A stretch of 64,000 nucleotides of DNA from Syngnathus acus (GCF_901709675.1 NC_051090.1:9996842-10060841); one strand, 5' to 3'; counted from the first letter of the stretch, positions 50,540-61,405 are shown. A program made the numbers and translations. The notes: generated by a model not told the origin, from the sequence alone.

Positions 50540-53500
50540 CCGTATTTTCCGCCCTAAAAGGCGCGCCGGGTTATAAGGCGCACCTTCAATGAACGGCCCA
50601 TTTTATAACTTTGTCCATATATAAGGCGCACCGGATTATAAGGCGCATAAAATAGAAGCTATACTGCATCAAACTGAGGTTGACTAGGGTTGCGGTATGC
50701 ATCCACTAGCCAATAACCAACGAGCCCTCTGTAAACAATCGCGTTTCTCAAACGATCTCCTATAAAATGATCAGAACTGACTAAAGTTCGATCTAACGCA
50801 TTGGTACTACTTACCTATGTTTCCCTTCCATATCGATCCGTAGATTTACTCGAAACATTAACAGAGCAGCCTATTTTGACATGAAATAGCCTGGTACGTA
50901 TAGCAGCTATCGCAATAGCATTACCCATCCGCAAAGTCTCACGAGCCTCAGTTCGCAATCTCCCATGAGCCTCAGCAAAGTGTAAACAATCGCGTTTCTC
51001 AAACGATCTATAAAATGATCGGAACTGACTAAAGTTCGATCTAACGCATTGGTACTACTTACCTATGTTTCCCTTCCATATCGATCCGTAGATTTACTCG
51101 AAACATTAACAGAGCAGCCTATTTTGACATGAAATAGCCTGGTACGTATAGCAGCTATCGTTATAGCATTAGCGATCCGCAAAGTCCCACGAGCCTCAGC
51201 TCGCAATCTCCCATGAGCCTCAGCAAAGTGTAAACAATCGCGTTTCTCAAACGATCTCCTATAAAATGATCGGAACTGACTAAAGTTCGATCTAACGCAT
51301 TGGTACTACTTACCTATGTTTCCCTTCCATATCGATCCGTAGATTTACTCGAAACATTAACAGAGCAGCCTATTTTGACATGAAATAGCCTGGTACGTAT
51401 AGCAGCTATCGCAATAGCATTAGCCATCCGCAAAGTCTCACGAGCCTCAGCTCGCAATCTCCCATGAGCCTCAGCAAAGTGTAAACAATCGCGTTTCTCA
51501 AACGATCTCCTATAAAATGATCAGAACTGACTAAAGTTCGATCTAACGCATTGGTACTACTTACCTATGTTTCCCTTCCATATCGATCCGTAGATTTACT
51601 CGAAACATTAACAGAGCAGCCTATTTTGACATGAAATAGCCTGGTACGTATAGCAGCTATCGCAATAGCATTAGCCATCCGCAAAGTCTCACGAGCCTCA
51701 GCTCGCAATCTCCCATGAGCCTCAGCAAAGTGTAAACAATCGCGTTTCTCAAACGATCTCCTATAAAATGACTTTAACGCATTGGTACTACTTACCTATG
51801 TTTCCCTTCCATATCGATCCGTAGATTTACTCGAAACATTAACAGAGCAGCCTATTTTGACATGAAATAGCCTGGTACGTATAGCAGCTATCGCAATAGC
51901 ATTAGCCATCCGCAAAGTCTCACGAGCCTCAGTTCGCAATCTCCCATGAGCCTCAGCAACGTGTAAACAATCGCGTTTCTCAAACGATCTCCTATAAAAT
52001 GATCGGAACTGACTAAAGTTCGATCTAACGCATTGGTACTACTTACCTATGTTTCCCTTCCATATCGATCCGTAGATTTACTCGAAACATTAACAGAGCA
52101 GGCGCATAAAATAGAAGCTATACTGCATCAAACTGAGGTTGACTAGGGTTGCGGTATGCATCCACTAGCCAATAACCAACGAGCCCTCTGTAAACAATCG
52201 CGTTTCTCAAACGATCTCCTATAAAATGATCAGAACTGACTAAAGTTCGATCTAACGCATTGGTACTACTTACCTATGTTTCCCTTCCATATCGATCCGT
52301 AGATTTACTCGAAACATTAACAGAGCAGCCTATTTAGACATGAAATAGCCTGGTACGTATAGCAGCTATCGCAATAGCATTAGCCATCCGCAAAGTCTCA
52401 CGAGCCTCAGCTCGCAATCTCCCATGAGCCTCAGCAAAGTGTAAACAATCGCGTTTCTCAAACGATCTCCTATAAAATGATCGGAACTGACTAAAGTTCG
52501 ATCTAACGCATTGGTACTACTTACCTATGTTTCCCTTCCATATCGATCCGTAGATTTACTCGAAACATTAACAGAGCAGCCTATTTTGACATGAAATAGC
52601 CTGGTACGTATAGCAGCTATCGCAATAGCATTAGCCATCCGCAAAGTCTCACGAGCCTCAGTTCGCAATCTCCCATGAGCCTCAGCAAAGTGTAAACAAT
52701 CGCGTTTCTCAAACGATCTCCTATAAAATGATCGGAACTGACTAAAGTTCGATCTAACGCATTGGTACTACTTACCTATGTTTCCCTTCCATATCGATCC
52801 GTAGATTTACTCGAAACATTAACAGAGCAGCCTATTTTGACATGAAATAGCCTGGTACGTATAGCAGCTATCGCAATAGCATTAGCCATCCGCAAAGTCT
52901 CACGAGCCTCAGTTCGCAATCTCCCATGAGCCTCAGCAAAGTGTAAACAATCGCGTTTCTCAAACGATCTCCTATAAAATGATCGGAACTGACTAAAGTT
53001 CGATCTAACGCATTGGTACTACTTACCTATGTTTCCCTTCCATATCGATCCGTAGATTTACTCGAAACATTAACAGAGCAGGCGCATAAAATAGAAGCTA
53101 TACTGCATCAAACTGAGGTTGACTAGGGTTGCGGTATGCATCCACTAGCCAATAACCAACGAGCCCTCTGTAAACAATCGCGTTTCTCAAACGATCTCCT
53201 ATAAAATGATCAGAACTGACTAAAGTTCGATCTAACGCATTGGTACTACTTACCTATGTTTCCCTTCCATATCGATCCGTAGATTTACTCGAAACATTAA
53301 CAGAGCAGCCTATTTTGACATGAAATAGCCTGGTACGTATAGCAGCTATCGCAATAGCATTAGCCATCCGCAAAGTCTCACGAGCCTCAGCTCGCAATCT
53401 CCCATGAGCCTCAGCAAAGTGTAAACAATCGCGTTTCTCAAACGATCTCCTATAAAATGATCGGAACTGACTAAAGTTCGATCTAACGCATTGGTACTAC

Positions 53501-55067
53501 TTACCTATGTTTCCCTTCCATATCGATCCGTAGATTTACTCGAAACATTAACAGAGCAGCCTATTTTGACATGAAATAGCCTGGTACGTATAGCAGCTAT
53601 CGCAATAGCATTAGCCATCCGCAAAGTCTCACGAGCCTCAGTTCGCAATCTCCCATGAGCCTCAGCAAAGTGTAAACAATCGCGTTTCTCAAACGATCTC
53701 CTATAAAATGATCGGAACTGACTAAAGTTCGATCTAACGCATTGGTACTACTTACCTATGTTTCCCTTCCATATCGATCCGTAGATTTACTCGAAACATT
53801 AACAGAGCAGGCGCATAAAATAGAAGCTATACTGCATCAAACTGAGGTTGACTAGGGTTGCGGTATGCATCCACTAGCCAATAACCAACGAGCCCTCTGT
53901 AAACAATCGCGTTTCTCAAACGATCTCCTATAAAATGATCAGAACTGACTAAAGTTCGATCTAACGCATTGGTACTACTTACCTATGTTTCCCTTCCATA
54001 TCGATCCGTAGATTTACTCGAAACATTAACAGAGCAGCCTATTTTGACATGAAATAGCCTGGTACGTATAGCAGCTATCGCAATAGCATTACCCATCCGC
54101 AAAGTCTCACGAGCCTCAGTTCGCAATCTCCCATGAGCCTCAGCAAAGTGTAAACAATCGCGTTTCTCAAACGAGCTCCTATAAAATGATCGGAACTGAC
54201 TAAAGTTCGATCTAACGCATTGGTACTACTTACCTATGTTTCCCTTCCATATCGATCCGTAGATTTACTCGAAACATTAACAGAGCAGCCTATTTTGACA
54301 TGAAATAGCCTGGTACGTATAGCAGCTATCGCAATAGCATTAGCCATCCGCAAAGTCTCACGAGCCTCAGCTCGCAATCTCCCAAGAGCCTCAGCAAAGT
54401 GTAAACAATCGCGTTTCTCAAACGATCTCCTATAAAATGATCAGAACTGACTAAAGTTCGATCTAACGCATTGGTACTACTTACCTATGTTTCCCTTCCA
54501 TATCGATCCGTAGATTTACTCGAAACATTAACAGAGCAGCCTATTTTGACATGAAATAGCCTGGTACGTATAGCAGCTATCGCAATAGCATTAGCCATCC
54601 GCAAAGTCTCACGAGCCTCAGCTCGCAATCTCCCATGAGCCTCAGCAAAGTGTAAACAATCGCGTTTCTCAAACGATCTCCTATAAAATGATCGGAACTG
54701 ACTAAAGTTCGATCTAACGCATTGGTACTACTTACCTATGTTTCCCTTCCATATCGATCAGTAGATTTACTCGAAACATTAACAGAGCAGCCTATTTTGA
54801 CATGAAATAGCCTCGCGGGTACAACAGCTATTCGGTGACGCCCCCTGACTACAGTTGCCGTAATGCTGGGAAGCGATGCGACCTTGTAATTTACTAGTCG
54901 TACTAAAACGTACTGAAACATTTTGGCAGAGCACTGTGTAAAACCAGTATGGATCAACAAATTCATCAGTTGATCCATATATAAGGCGCACTGGCCTATA
55001 AGGCGCACTGTCGGCTTTTGAGAAAATTTTAGGTTTTTAGGTGCGCCTTTTAGGGCGGAAAATACGG
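50540..55067. mobile_element. 4.5-kb TIR element containing an expanded satellite, at the 3' end of U3
   Basis: Inverted ends of about 25 bp start CCGTATTTTCCGCCC and continue TAAAAGGCGC. They are flanked by TA at 50538-50539 and 55068-55069. Units 3 and 4 hold the empty site (GAACTACTCTGATC near 58949 and 63156), so the TA is a true duplication. Subterminal TATAAGGCGCAC copies occur at both ends. The interior is nearly all satellite, with no transposase. Insertion separates the unit 2 U3 gene from its natural 3' flank. Confidence 0.92.
50731..54810. repeat. 251-bp satellite, 17 monomers in 4 blocks, inside the TIR element
   Basis: The anchor GTAAACAATCGCG recurs at 50731, 50982, 51230, 51481, 51732, 51963, 52190, 52441, 52692, 52943, 53170, 53421, 53672, 53899, 54150, 54401 and 54652. 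Most spacings are 251. Three spacings of 227 (ending at 52190, 53170 and 53899) mark block joins, where a monomer is cut after AACAGAGCA and followed by GGCGCATAAAATAGAAGC, a copy of the element's own left interior (50643-50730). Blocks hold 6, 4, 3 and 4 monomers. One monomer (51732) has a roughly 20-bp internal deletion. Confidence 0.93.
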
Positions 55068-55068
55068 T

Positions 55069-55278
55069 ACTCTGATCATGTTCCTTCCCTCAATACTCCA
55101 CAAGGAAGTAAAGAACGTTCATCAAAGGTGAAGGACATATGATAAATCATTATCCTACGCCAGCTTCACGCTCAGGAAGGAACATCAATTCTCATCATCG
55201 TCGTTAGCGAGACCGTCACTTTAGAAAAGCATTTCTCAAGTTAAGAACTATAGAAATGATCCCTGAAAGTATAGTCTT
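55069..55278 (-). ncRNA. SNORD3: U3 snoRNA (unit 2), 3' flank replaced by TIR element
   Basis: A 210-nt U3-like RNA. The 5' AAGACTATAC and TTTCAGGGATCATTTC blocks pair with pre-rRNA. CTGAGCGTGAAGC (box B), TGATGA (box C, plus 55119-55124) and a 3' hairpin of CTTCCTTGTGGAG and GAGGGAAGG-like arms follow. The box D position reads CAGA rather than CTGA in all copies. The 4.5-kb element begins at the very 3' end, so native 3' processing signals are 4.5 kb away. Confidence 0.9.
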
Positions 55279-55947
55279 GACTCCATCACGGGCGGCGGCG
55301 GGAAGTCATCTGCGAGAGTACCATTTTTACCCAGAGAGAAACCTTTGTCCAGATTCACTACACCACGACTAGTAAAGGACTATGTTAGATTAGATTGAGC
55401 GTCGACGTCATTGAAAAATAACATCATGAGGCTTTTAGAAATGCCTATAGTAGCCAAACAATCAACTTTAGATCGTAGACACGTTTCAGTTCATCCACCG
55501 GCCGTGAGCACTGATGACGAATACTTTGTATTGTCCATCGATCCATTTTCTGTACCGCTTGTCCCCACGGGGGGTCGCGGGCGTGCTGGAGCCAATCCCA
55601 GCAGTCATCGGGCAGTAGGCGGGGGACACCTTGAAACGTTTGCCAGTCAAACGCAGGGCACACAGAGACGAAAACCCGTCCGCACTCGCACCTACGGGCA
55701 ATTTGGAGCGCTCAATGGGCCCTATCATGCATGTTTTGGGGAAATGGAAGGAAACCAGAGTGGAGAACGTGCACAAGGTCAGGGAAGGGAGTTGGAACCG
55801 AACGCTATGAGCAGCAGAGCAAGCGTGGACTCACAACGACACGTTTAGAGTGTAAACGTTTCCATAGAATTGCCATCAAGTGGTGCGTTTTATATTTGGC
55901 TGCAACACAATCGTTGATCATATATTGGTTACCATTCACATTTTGAT
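55279..55947. other. U3-U1 spacer, unit 2
   Basis: Holds the U3 promoter (PSE-like at 55321-55337) and the SINE remnant 55521-55807. Apparent frames of 70-150 codons on both strands are recurrent translations of this spacer in each unit and are not supported as genes. Confidence 0.7.
55321..55337 (-). promoter_or_regulatory. PSE-like element of U3
   Basis: The minus strand reads CTCTGGGTAAAAATGG, with the final G at -43 from the U3 5' end. The same motif position and TGG ending recur upstream of U1, U2 and U5. It is conserved in units 0, 2, 3 and 4. Confidence 0.5.
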
Positions 55948-56111
55948 AAGGGGAGAGCGCGAACGCAGTCCCCCACTACCAGAAATTATGCAGTCGAGAT
56001 TCCCACATTTGGGGAATTCGCAGGTGTCAGCACAACCGGAGTGCAATGGCTGAGCCTCACCCTGGGTGAACCACCTTCTTGATCATGGTATCTCCCCTGC
56101 CAGGTAAGTAT
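55948..56111 (-). ncRNA. RNU1: U1 snRNA (unit 2)
   Basis: A 164-nt U1 with an intact 5' ATACTTACCTGG and Sm-type AATTTCTGG. It differs from the unit 0 and unit 3 copies at a few sites, including one substitution in the stretch after TGTGCTGAC and a changed last base (CCCCTT instead of CCCCTG), which may affect 3' end formation. Confidence 0.94.
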
Positions 56112-57017
56112 GAGTTGTACAAGTCGCCGGGGCCGAAGTCTTTACCGCGCACACCATCTTCAGTCAGAGGCTAATTTGCTACAAAAGTGTGAGCACGCAT
56201 ATTCGGTGGATGAGACAGCATTCGTAGAAATGTTAACATAGTACACCTTTAGTCATTACAAAACCAAAACATAAATTAAGTAAAAAATAGATTCAAAAAC
56301 ATTACCATCATGCTTTAAACGGCTATACACATATTTTTTAATAACAAACCAAACTTGCACCCATTAACAATAATATATATCTATATTGTATATATTGTAT
56401 TGAAATTTATGTAATGTTATAGGAACCTGCTGTAAAACAGTTCTTGAACTGAGTCAGGCCAGTCCATGAAACTTTGATGTTACATGTCGACCTTTCCTTT
56501 AAATAAACTGAAAACGGATGCTTTGCTTCTCTTTCTACTGCCTCCACGCCTTTGTTCACCTCCTTTTTCTTAGAGTCGCCATCTAGTGGTGATGGCAGCA
56601 ACCATAATAAACCATAATAAATGAAGTAAAAACATGCCCACCATGCATTGCCTCTTTTCATCTGAGAACCCTAAAACGGTATGAATTTGTATTTATTGAA
56701 AATCGCCAACATTACCGCAGTAAAATATATATATTTCTTTTTCTGAACAAGTTTTGAAAATGACATTTTCTTAAAAATTTGAGAAGAATTGTACTAAAAA
56801 TTCTTGGAACAATGATAGGAAAATCTCAAGCAAAGAAAGACATTTTAACCATATTTTAGAACGGTTACGTATATTCTTGCTGCCGCTCAAGTCGAGCCGT
56901 CATGAACTTGAATCAAACCCCATCAAGACATGACTTTCTGCTTTATTCTGTGAGAATGAAGCTAACGGATTGCGATGGCTTCCTGAGCAAACTACTCTTG
57001 ATTTGACCAGTAGAGGG
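56112..57017. other. U1-U2 spacer, unit 2
   Basis: The U1 upstream region is at the left. The rest is AT-rich spacer with an (AT)n run near 56375-56400. The minus-strand frame at 56407-56661 recurs unchanged in unit 3 but has no recognisable domain. No gene is supported. Confidence 0.65.
56154..56170 (-). promoter_or_regulatory. PSE-like element of U1
   Basis: The minus strand reads CTCTGACTGAAGATGG, ending at -43 from the U1 start. It resembles the SNAPc-binding PSE and aligns with the U2, U3 and U5 elements. Confidence 0.5.
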
Positions 57018-57205
57018 GGGTGCACCGTTCCTGGAGGTACTGCAATACCAGGTCGATGCGTGGAGTGGACGGAGCAAGCCCCTATTCCATCTCCCTGTTC
57101 CAAAAATCAATTTAATATATGGTCCCCGGATAGGGGACGTATCAGATATTAAACTGATAAGAACAGATACTACACTTGATCTTAGCCAAAAGGCCGAGAA
57201 GCGAT
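57018..57205 (-). ncRNA. RNU2: U2 snRNA (unit 2)
   Basis: A 188-nt U2, from ATCGCTTCTCGGCC at 57205 to CGGTGCACCC at 57018, identical as far as I can see to the unit 1 copy. The branch-point GTAGTA and an Sm-type ATTTTTGG are present. A 3'-box-like GTCAAATCAAGAG follows. Confidence 0.97.
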
Positions 57206-57248
57206 AACTAGAAATGGGTCTGAGGAAACCACTTAAATAAAGAGACTA

Positions 57249-57265
57249 CCAATTCAAGTTACGGT
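57249..57265 (-). promoter_or_regulatory. PSE-like element of U2
   Basis: The minus strand reads ACCGTAACTTGAATTGG, ending at -44. It is the closest of the four to the vertebrate PSE pattern (ACC, then ACTTGAA) and is conserved in units 1, 2 and 3 while the sequence between it and U2 varies. Confidence 0.65.
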
Positions 57266-57289
57266 TTAAATATATCGACTCATACTAAT

Positions 57290-57483
57290 TAAAGATTAAA
57301 AGATTAAAGATTAAAGTCCCAATGATCGTCACACACACACCTGGGTGTGGTGAAATTTGTCCTCTGCATTTAACCCATCCCCGTGTGATTTTAATCCATC
57401 CCCTGGGGGAGAGGGGAGCAGTGAGCAGCAGCGGTGCCGCGCTCGGGAATCAGTTGGTGATCTAACCCCCCAATTCCAACCCT
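57290..57483. mobile_element. 194-bp repeat inserted in U2-U5 spacer (unit 2)
   Basis: Unit 1 reads ACTAATGCCACG without it. Here the insertion is flanked by TAAT at 57286-57289 and 57484-57487. It starts with AAAGATTAAA-type units, then TCCCAATGATCGTCACACAC and GGTGTGGTGAAATTTGTCC. It is a dispersed fish-type repeat whose family I cannot name. A short piece with the same TCCCAATGATCGTCACACAC occurs at about 16553-16572. Confidence 0.75.
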
Positions 57484-58314
57484 TAATGCCACGTACCGCG
57501 ACCACCCAAACAACAACTATTAACAGTTTGGAATGATAATGCGTCACTGTGCTGTTTTCAACCTGTGCATCGGTTGCAGGTTTTCGTGTGTTCACGTAGG
57601 TTTTAGTGTCACGTGGTTCACGTTGACCCAATAGAATAACGATGAACTGAGCTCCTGATGGGAATAGCTTTTAATGACCAACAAAACGAATTAGTCATTC
57701 GCAAAAAACAATCCGATCTTTGGATACATTTCGGGACCGAAAGCACAATAGCTGTTTGATGAACATTTTGACGGAAAAAAAACCCCACCCAGCAAAAAAA
57801 ACACGCGGCCCACTTCGCCAAACTACTTCCTATTTCTTGCTGTGGCAAATTACATTAACCCTCGAACACCACCATCGCAGTGGAGGTGAATTGCATTCCA
57901 ATCCATGCCAGCATTTCTTAACACTCATTTGAGAAATTACGATCGTCTTTTGTTTCCCGATTTGTGTTGAATAAAAATCTGAAATTACAAATGTGAAAAT
58001 AACACACGGAAATCGGATCATTTCCCGCTCTCTCATACCAAAAGTACACGGACCAAGACATACAACGTTCAAAACTCACACACAAAATAGTTGCCCAATC
58101 GATAGGTGACGCTGTTTGAAATAACGAGCGCCAACGTCGTGAATCAGGTATCCATAATCCTGTGCGCCAACAATGTTTAAAGGAAAAAACACATTAATGA
58201 ACACAAAATACTCGTTTAAACTGTCTATTTCGGTTGAGTCCTTCTAAGTATAGTAAATCTATGAACGTCTATTTTTTGTATTAGAAGGAATGGTTGCTGC
58301 AATTTCAGCGTGAG

Positions 58315-58331
58315 ACCGCCTGTTAATTTGG
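58315..58331 (+). promoter_or_regulatory. PSE-like element of U5
   Basis: ACCGCCTGTTAATTTGG ends about 45 bp before the U5 5' end. It matches the U2 element at 11 of 17 positions. It is present in all three U5 copies. Confidence 0.55.
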
Positions 58332-58375
58332 TGAGACCAGCAATGGGGTGGCCCGTTTAGACCCGACTCAGCAGT

Positions 58376-58490
58376 TCACTCTTGTTTCTCTTCAGATCGT
58401 ATAAATCTTTCGCCTTTTACTAAAGATTTCCGTGGGGAGGAACAACAAGAGTCTATCTCAATATTTTGATGCACTGCGAAAGCGGAGCTA
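58376..58490 (+). ncRNA. RNU5: U5 snRNA (unit 2), Sm-site variant
   Basis: About 115 nt with the invariant CGCCTTTTAC loop. The Sm site reads AATATTTTGA where units 1 and 3 have AATTTTTTGA. That substitution interrupts the U-run bound by the Sm ring and could reduce assembly. The 3' stem has the same A-A mismatch as unit 1. Confidence 0.92.
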
Positions 58491-58952
58491 CCTAATGCTG
58501 TTAAAGAAAATATCAATCACGAAGTAACCTATATTCAATTCAGCAGATTTACCTTACGTAATATAGTTACATTTTCGATATAATGTATTACCCATTAGAA
58601 TACTTAAATGTTACTTGATTTCGAGAAAAATTTAAGGAACTGCATTTGGAGTAATTCTTTAGAAAGACAGACCTGTCAATTATGCTTTGAGTGGAAAAAA
58701 ATGTTTAGGAGATACGGATGAACTCTTTAGAGAGACATCCAGCCGAGAAAAAGATATTGGTTCTAAGATCCTTCTTTAACAGTATAGTGTTAATGTAAGT
58801 TATAAACATTAAACTTTCCTTGTCACAGAGGAAGCTTGATGCTGTCATTTAGGTCGTAACAGCGACATGTTAAACGTCGCAATTGAAACAATGCTCTAAT
58901 TTACATGGTGGACAGTAATATCGCAGTTTGAGTTTACATTTTAAAAAGAACT
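58491..58952. other. U5-U3 spacer, unit 2
   Basis: Convergent spacer between the U5 and U3 3' ends. It is near-identical to units 1 and 3 apart from small indels, and preserves the empty site of the 4.5-kb element near 58949. No gene is seen. Confidence 0.65.
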
Positions 58953-59162
58953 ACTCTGATCATGTTCCTTCCCTCAATACTCCACAAGGAAGTAAAGAAC
59001 GTTCATCAAAGGTGGAGGACATATGATAAATCATTATCCTACGCCAGCTTCACGCTCAGGAAGGAACATCAATTCTCATCATCGTAGTTAGCGAGACGGT
59101 CACTTTTGAAAAGCATTTCTCAAGTTAAGAACTATAGAAATGATCCCTGAAAGTATAGTCTT
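58953..59162 (-). ncRNA. SNORD3: U3 snoRNA (unit 3)
   Basis: 210 nt. It has the same boxes as the unit 2 copy and its 3' flank is intact. Small differences include one in the A-rich stretch near 59106 on plus (TTTTGAAAAG versus TTTAGAAAAG). The box D position is again CAGA. Confidence 0.91.
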
Positions 59163-60147
59163 GACTCCATCACCGGCGGCGGGGGGAAGTCATCTGCGAG
59201 AGTACCATTTTTACCCGGAGAGAAACCTTTGTCCAAATTCACTACACCACGACTAGTAAAGGACTATGTGAGATTAGATTGAGCGTCGACGTCATTGAAA
59301 ATAACATCATGAGGCTTTTAAAAATGCCTATAGTAGCCAAACAATCAACTTTACATCGTAGACACGTTTCAGTTCATCCACCGGCCGTGAGCACTGATGA
59401 CGAATACTTTGTATTGTCCATCGATCCATTTTCTGTACCGCTTGTCCCCACGGGGGGTCGCGGGCGTGCTGGAGCCAATCCCAGCAGTCATCGGGCAGTA
59501 GGCGGGGGACACCTTGAAACGTTTGCCAGTCAAACGCAGGGCACACAGAGACGAAAAACCGTCCGCACTCGCACCTACGGGCAATTTGGAGCGCTCAATG
59601 GGCCCTATCATGCATGTTTTGGGGAAATGGAAGGAAACCAGAGTGGAGAACGTGCACAATGCAAACAAACAGGTCAGGGAAGGGAGTTGGAACCGAACGC
59701 TCATGAGCAGCAGAGCAAGCGTGCAGAGGCGTAGCCAGGAATTTTTCCAGTAGGGGCGCACGCCCACAGGAAAAAAAATCGAACATCACCCACGCCGTTC
59801 GCTGATCGCTAAAACAACGTCCGGGAGGCAAACGGTGAATGGATAACATCGCGCACATAGAATAGCGCAAGCACATTCGCGCAAGACCGAAAGAATAAAA
59901 CGGCATGAAAATGAAGAATCGAAAAAGCTCGATTTTTTTTTTTTTTTTCCTCCAACCGGGGCGCAAGGAGTCCTAACCGGGGCGCCGCCCCGGCTCGCCC
60001 CGGCTTGGCTACGCCTCTGCAAGCGTGGACTCACAACGACACGTTTAGAGTGTAAATGTTTCCATAGAATTGCCATCAAGTGGTGCGTTTTATATTTGGC
60101 TGCAACACAATTGTTGATCATAATTTGGTTACCATTCACATTTTGAT
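59163..60147. other. U3-U1 spacer, unit 3
   Basis: Same layout as unit 2 (U3 PSE-like element, SINE remnant 59397-59700), but with the 296-bp hAT-like MITE inserted at 59724. No gene is seen. Confidence 0.7.
59724..60019. mobile_element. 296-bp hAT-like MITE with 8-bp target duplication
   Basis: Perfect 14-bp inverted termini CAGAGGCGTAGCCA at both ends. It is flanked by CAAGCGTG at 59716-59723 and 60020-60027. The empty site GCAAGCGTGGACTC is preserved in units 2 (about 55818) and 4 (about 63910). An 8-bp duplication and a CAG-start TIR are hAT hallmarks. The inside is GC-rich near the ends with a poly-T tract, and there is no coding capacity. Confidence 0.93.
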
Positions 60148-60311
60148 CAGGGGAGAGCGCGAACGCAGTCCCCCACTACCAGAAATTATGCAGTCGAGAT
60201 TCCCACATTTGGGGAATTCGCAGGGGTCAGCACAACCGGAATGCAATGGCTGAGCCTCACCCTGGGTGAAGCACCTTCTTGATCATGGTATCTCCCCTGC
60301 CAGGTAAGTAT
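60148..60311 (-). ncRNA. RNU1: U1 snRNA (unit 3)
   Basis: A 164-nt U1 with an intact 5' ATACTTACCTGG and 3' CCCCTG. It has private substitutions near the CATTGCA(C/T)TCCGG loop and the GGTG(G/C)TTCACCC region compared with the other copies. Confidence 0.95.
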
Positions 60312-61217
60312 GAGTTGTACAAGTCGCCGGGGCCGAAGTCTTTACCGCGCACACCATCTTCAGTCAGAGGCTAATTTGCTACAAAAGTGTGAGCACACAT
60401 ATTCGGTGGATGAGACAGCATTCGTAGAAATGTTAACATAGTACACCTTTAGTCATTACAAAACCAAAACATAAATTAAGTAAAAAATAGATTCAAAAAC
60501 ATTACCATCATGCTTTAAACGGCTATACACATATTTTTTAATAACAAACCAAACTTGCACCCATTAACAATAATATATATCTATATTGTATATATTGTAT
60601 TGAAATTTATGTAATGTTATAGGAACCTGCTGTAAAACAGTTCTTGAACTGAGTCAGGCCAGTCCATGAAACTTTGATGTTACATGTCGACCTTTCCTTT
60701 AAATAAACTGAAAACGGATGCTTTGCTTCTCTTTCTACTGCCTCCACGCCTTTGTTCACCTCCTTTTTCTTAGAGTCGCCATCTAGTGGAGATGGCAGCA
60801 ACCATAATAAACCATAATAAATGAAGTAAAAACATGCCCACCATGCATTGCCTCTTTTCATCTGAGAACCCTAAAACGGTATGAATTTGTATTTATTGAA
60901 AATCGCCAACATTACCGCAGTAAAATATATATATTTCTTTTTCTGAACAAGTTTTGAAAATGACATTTTCTTAAAAATTTGAGAAGAATTGTACTAAAAA
61001 TTCTTGGAACAATGATAGGAAAATCTCAAGCAAAGAAAGACATTTTAACCATATTTTAGAACGGTTACGTATATTCTTGCTGCCGCTCAAGTCGAGCCGT
61101 CATGAACTTGAATCAAACCCCATCAAGACATGACTTTCTGCTTTATTCTGTGAGAATGAAGCTAACGGATTGCGATGGCTTCCTGAGTAAACTACTCTTG
61201 ATTTGACCAGTAGAGGG
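60312..61217. other. U1-U2 spacer, unit 3
   Basis: Almost identical to 56112-57017. No additional gene is seen. Confidence 0.65.
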
Positions 61218-61405
61218 GGGTGCACCGTTCCCGGAGGTACTGCAATACCAGGTCGATGCGTGGAGTGGACGGAGCAAGCCCCTATTCCATCTCCCTGTTC
61301 CAAAAATCAATTTAATATATGGTCCCCGGATAGGGGACGTATCAGATATTAAACTGATAAGAACAGATACTACACTTGATCTTAGCCAAAAGGCCGAGAA
61401 GCGAT
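61218..61405 (-). ncRNA. RNU2: U2 snRNA (unit 3)
   Basis: A 188-nt U2 with all landmarks. One difference from the other copies: the RNA has CTCCGGGAACG where units 1 and 2 have CTCCAGGAACG, in the 3' stem-loop IV region. Confidence 0.96.

Larger units (their letters stand above)
57206..58375. other. U2-U5 divergent spacer, unit 2
   Basis: Contains promoters for U2 (left) and U5 (right), the inserted repeat 57290-57483, CACGTG (about 57612) and a CCAAT motif. The small minus-strand frame 57830-58072 recurs in units 1-3 but shows no domain. No gene is supported. Confidence 0.65.

Noticed and set aside
50731-54810. Direct repeats at regular spacing, considered as CRISPR-like
   Set aside because: The 251-bp monomers are continuous with no unique spacers, in a vertebrate genome, inside TIR ends.
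55411-55848. Recurrent 135-151-codon frames in each array unit (also at 44096, 59279, 63486)
   Set aside because: They translate the SINE remnant and spacer; recurrence reflects tandem duplication, and length changes with neutral indels.
56407-56661. 84-codon frame repeated at 60607
   Set aside because: Identical because the units are recent duplicates; no domain, and absent from unit 0. Weak evidence for a gene.
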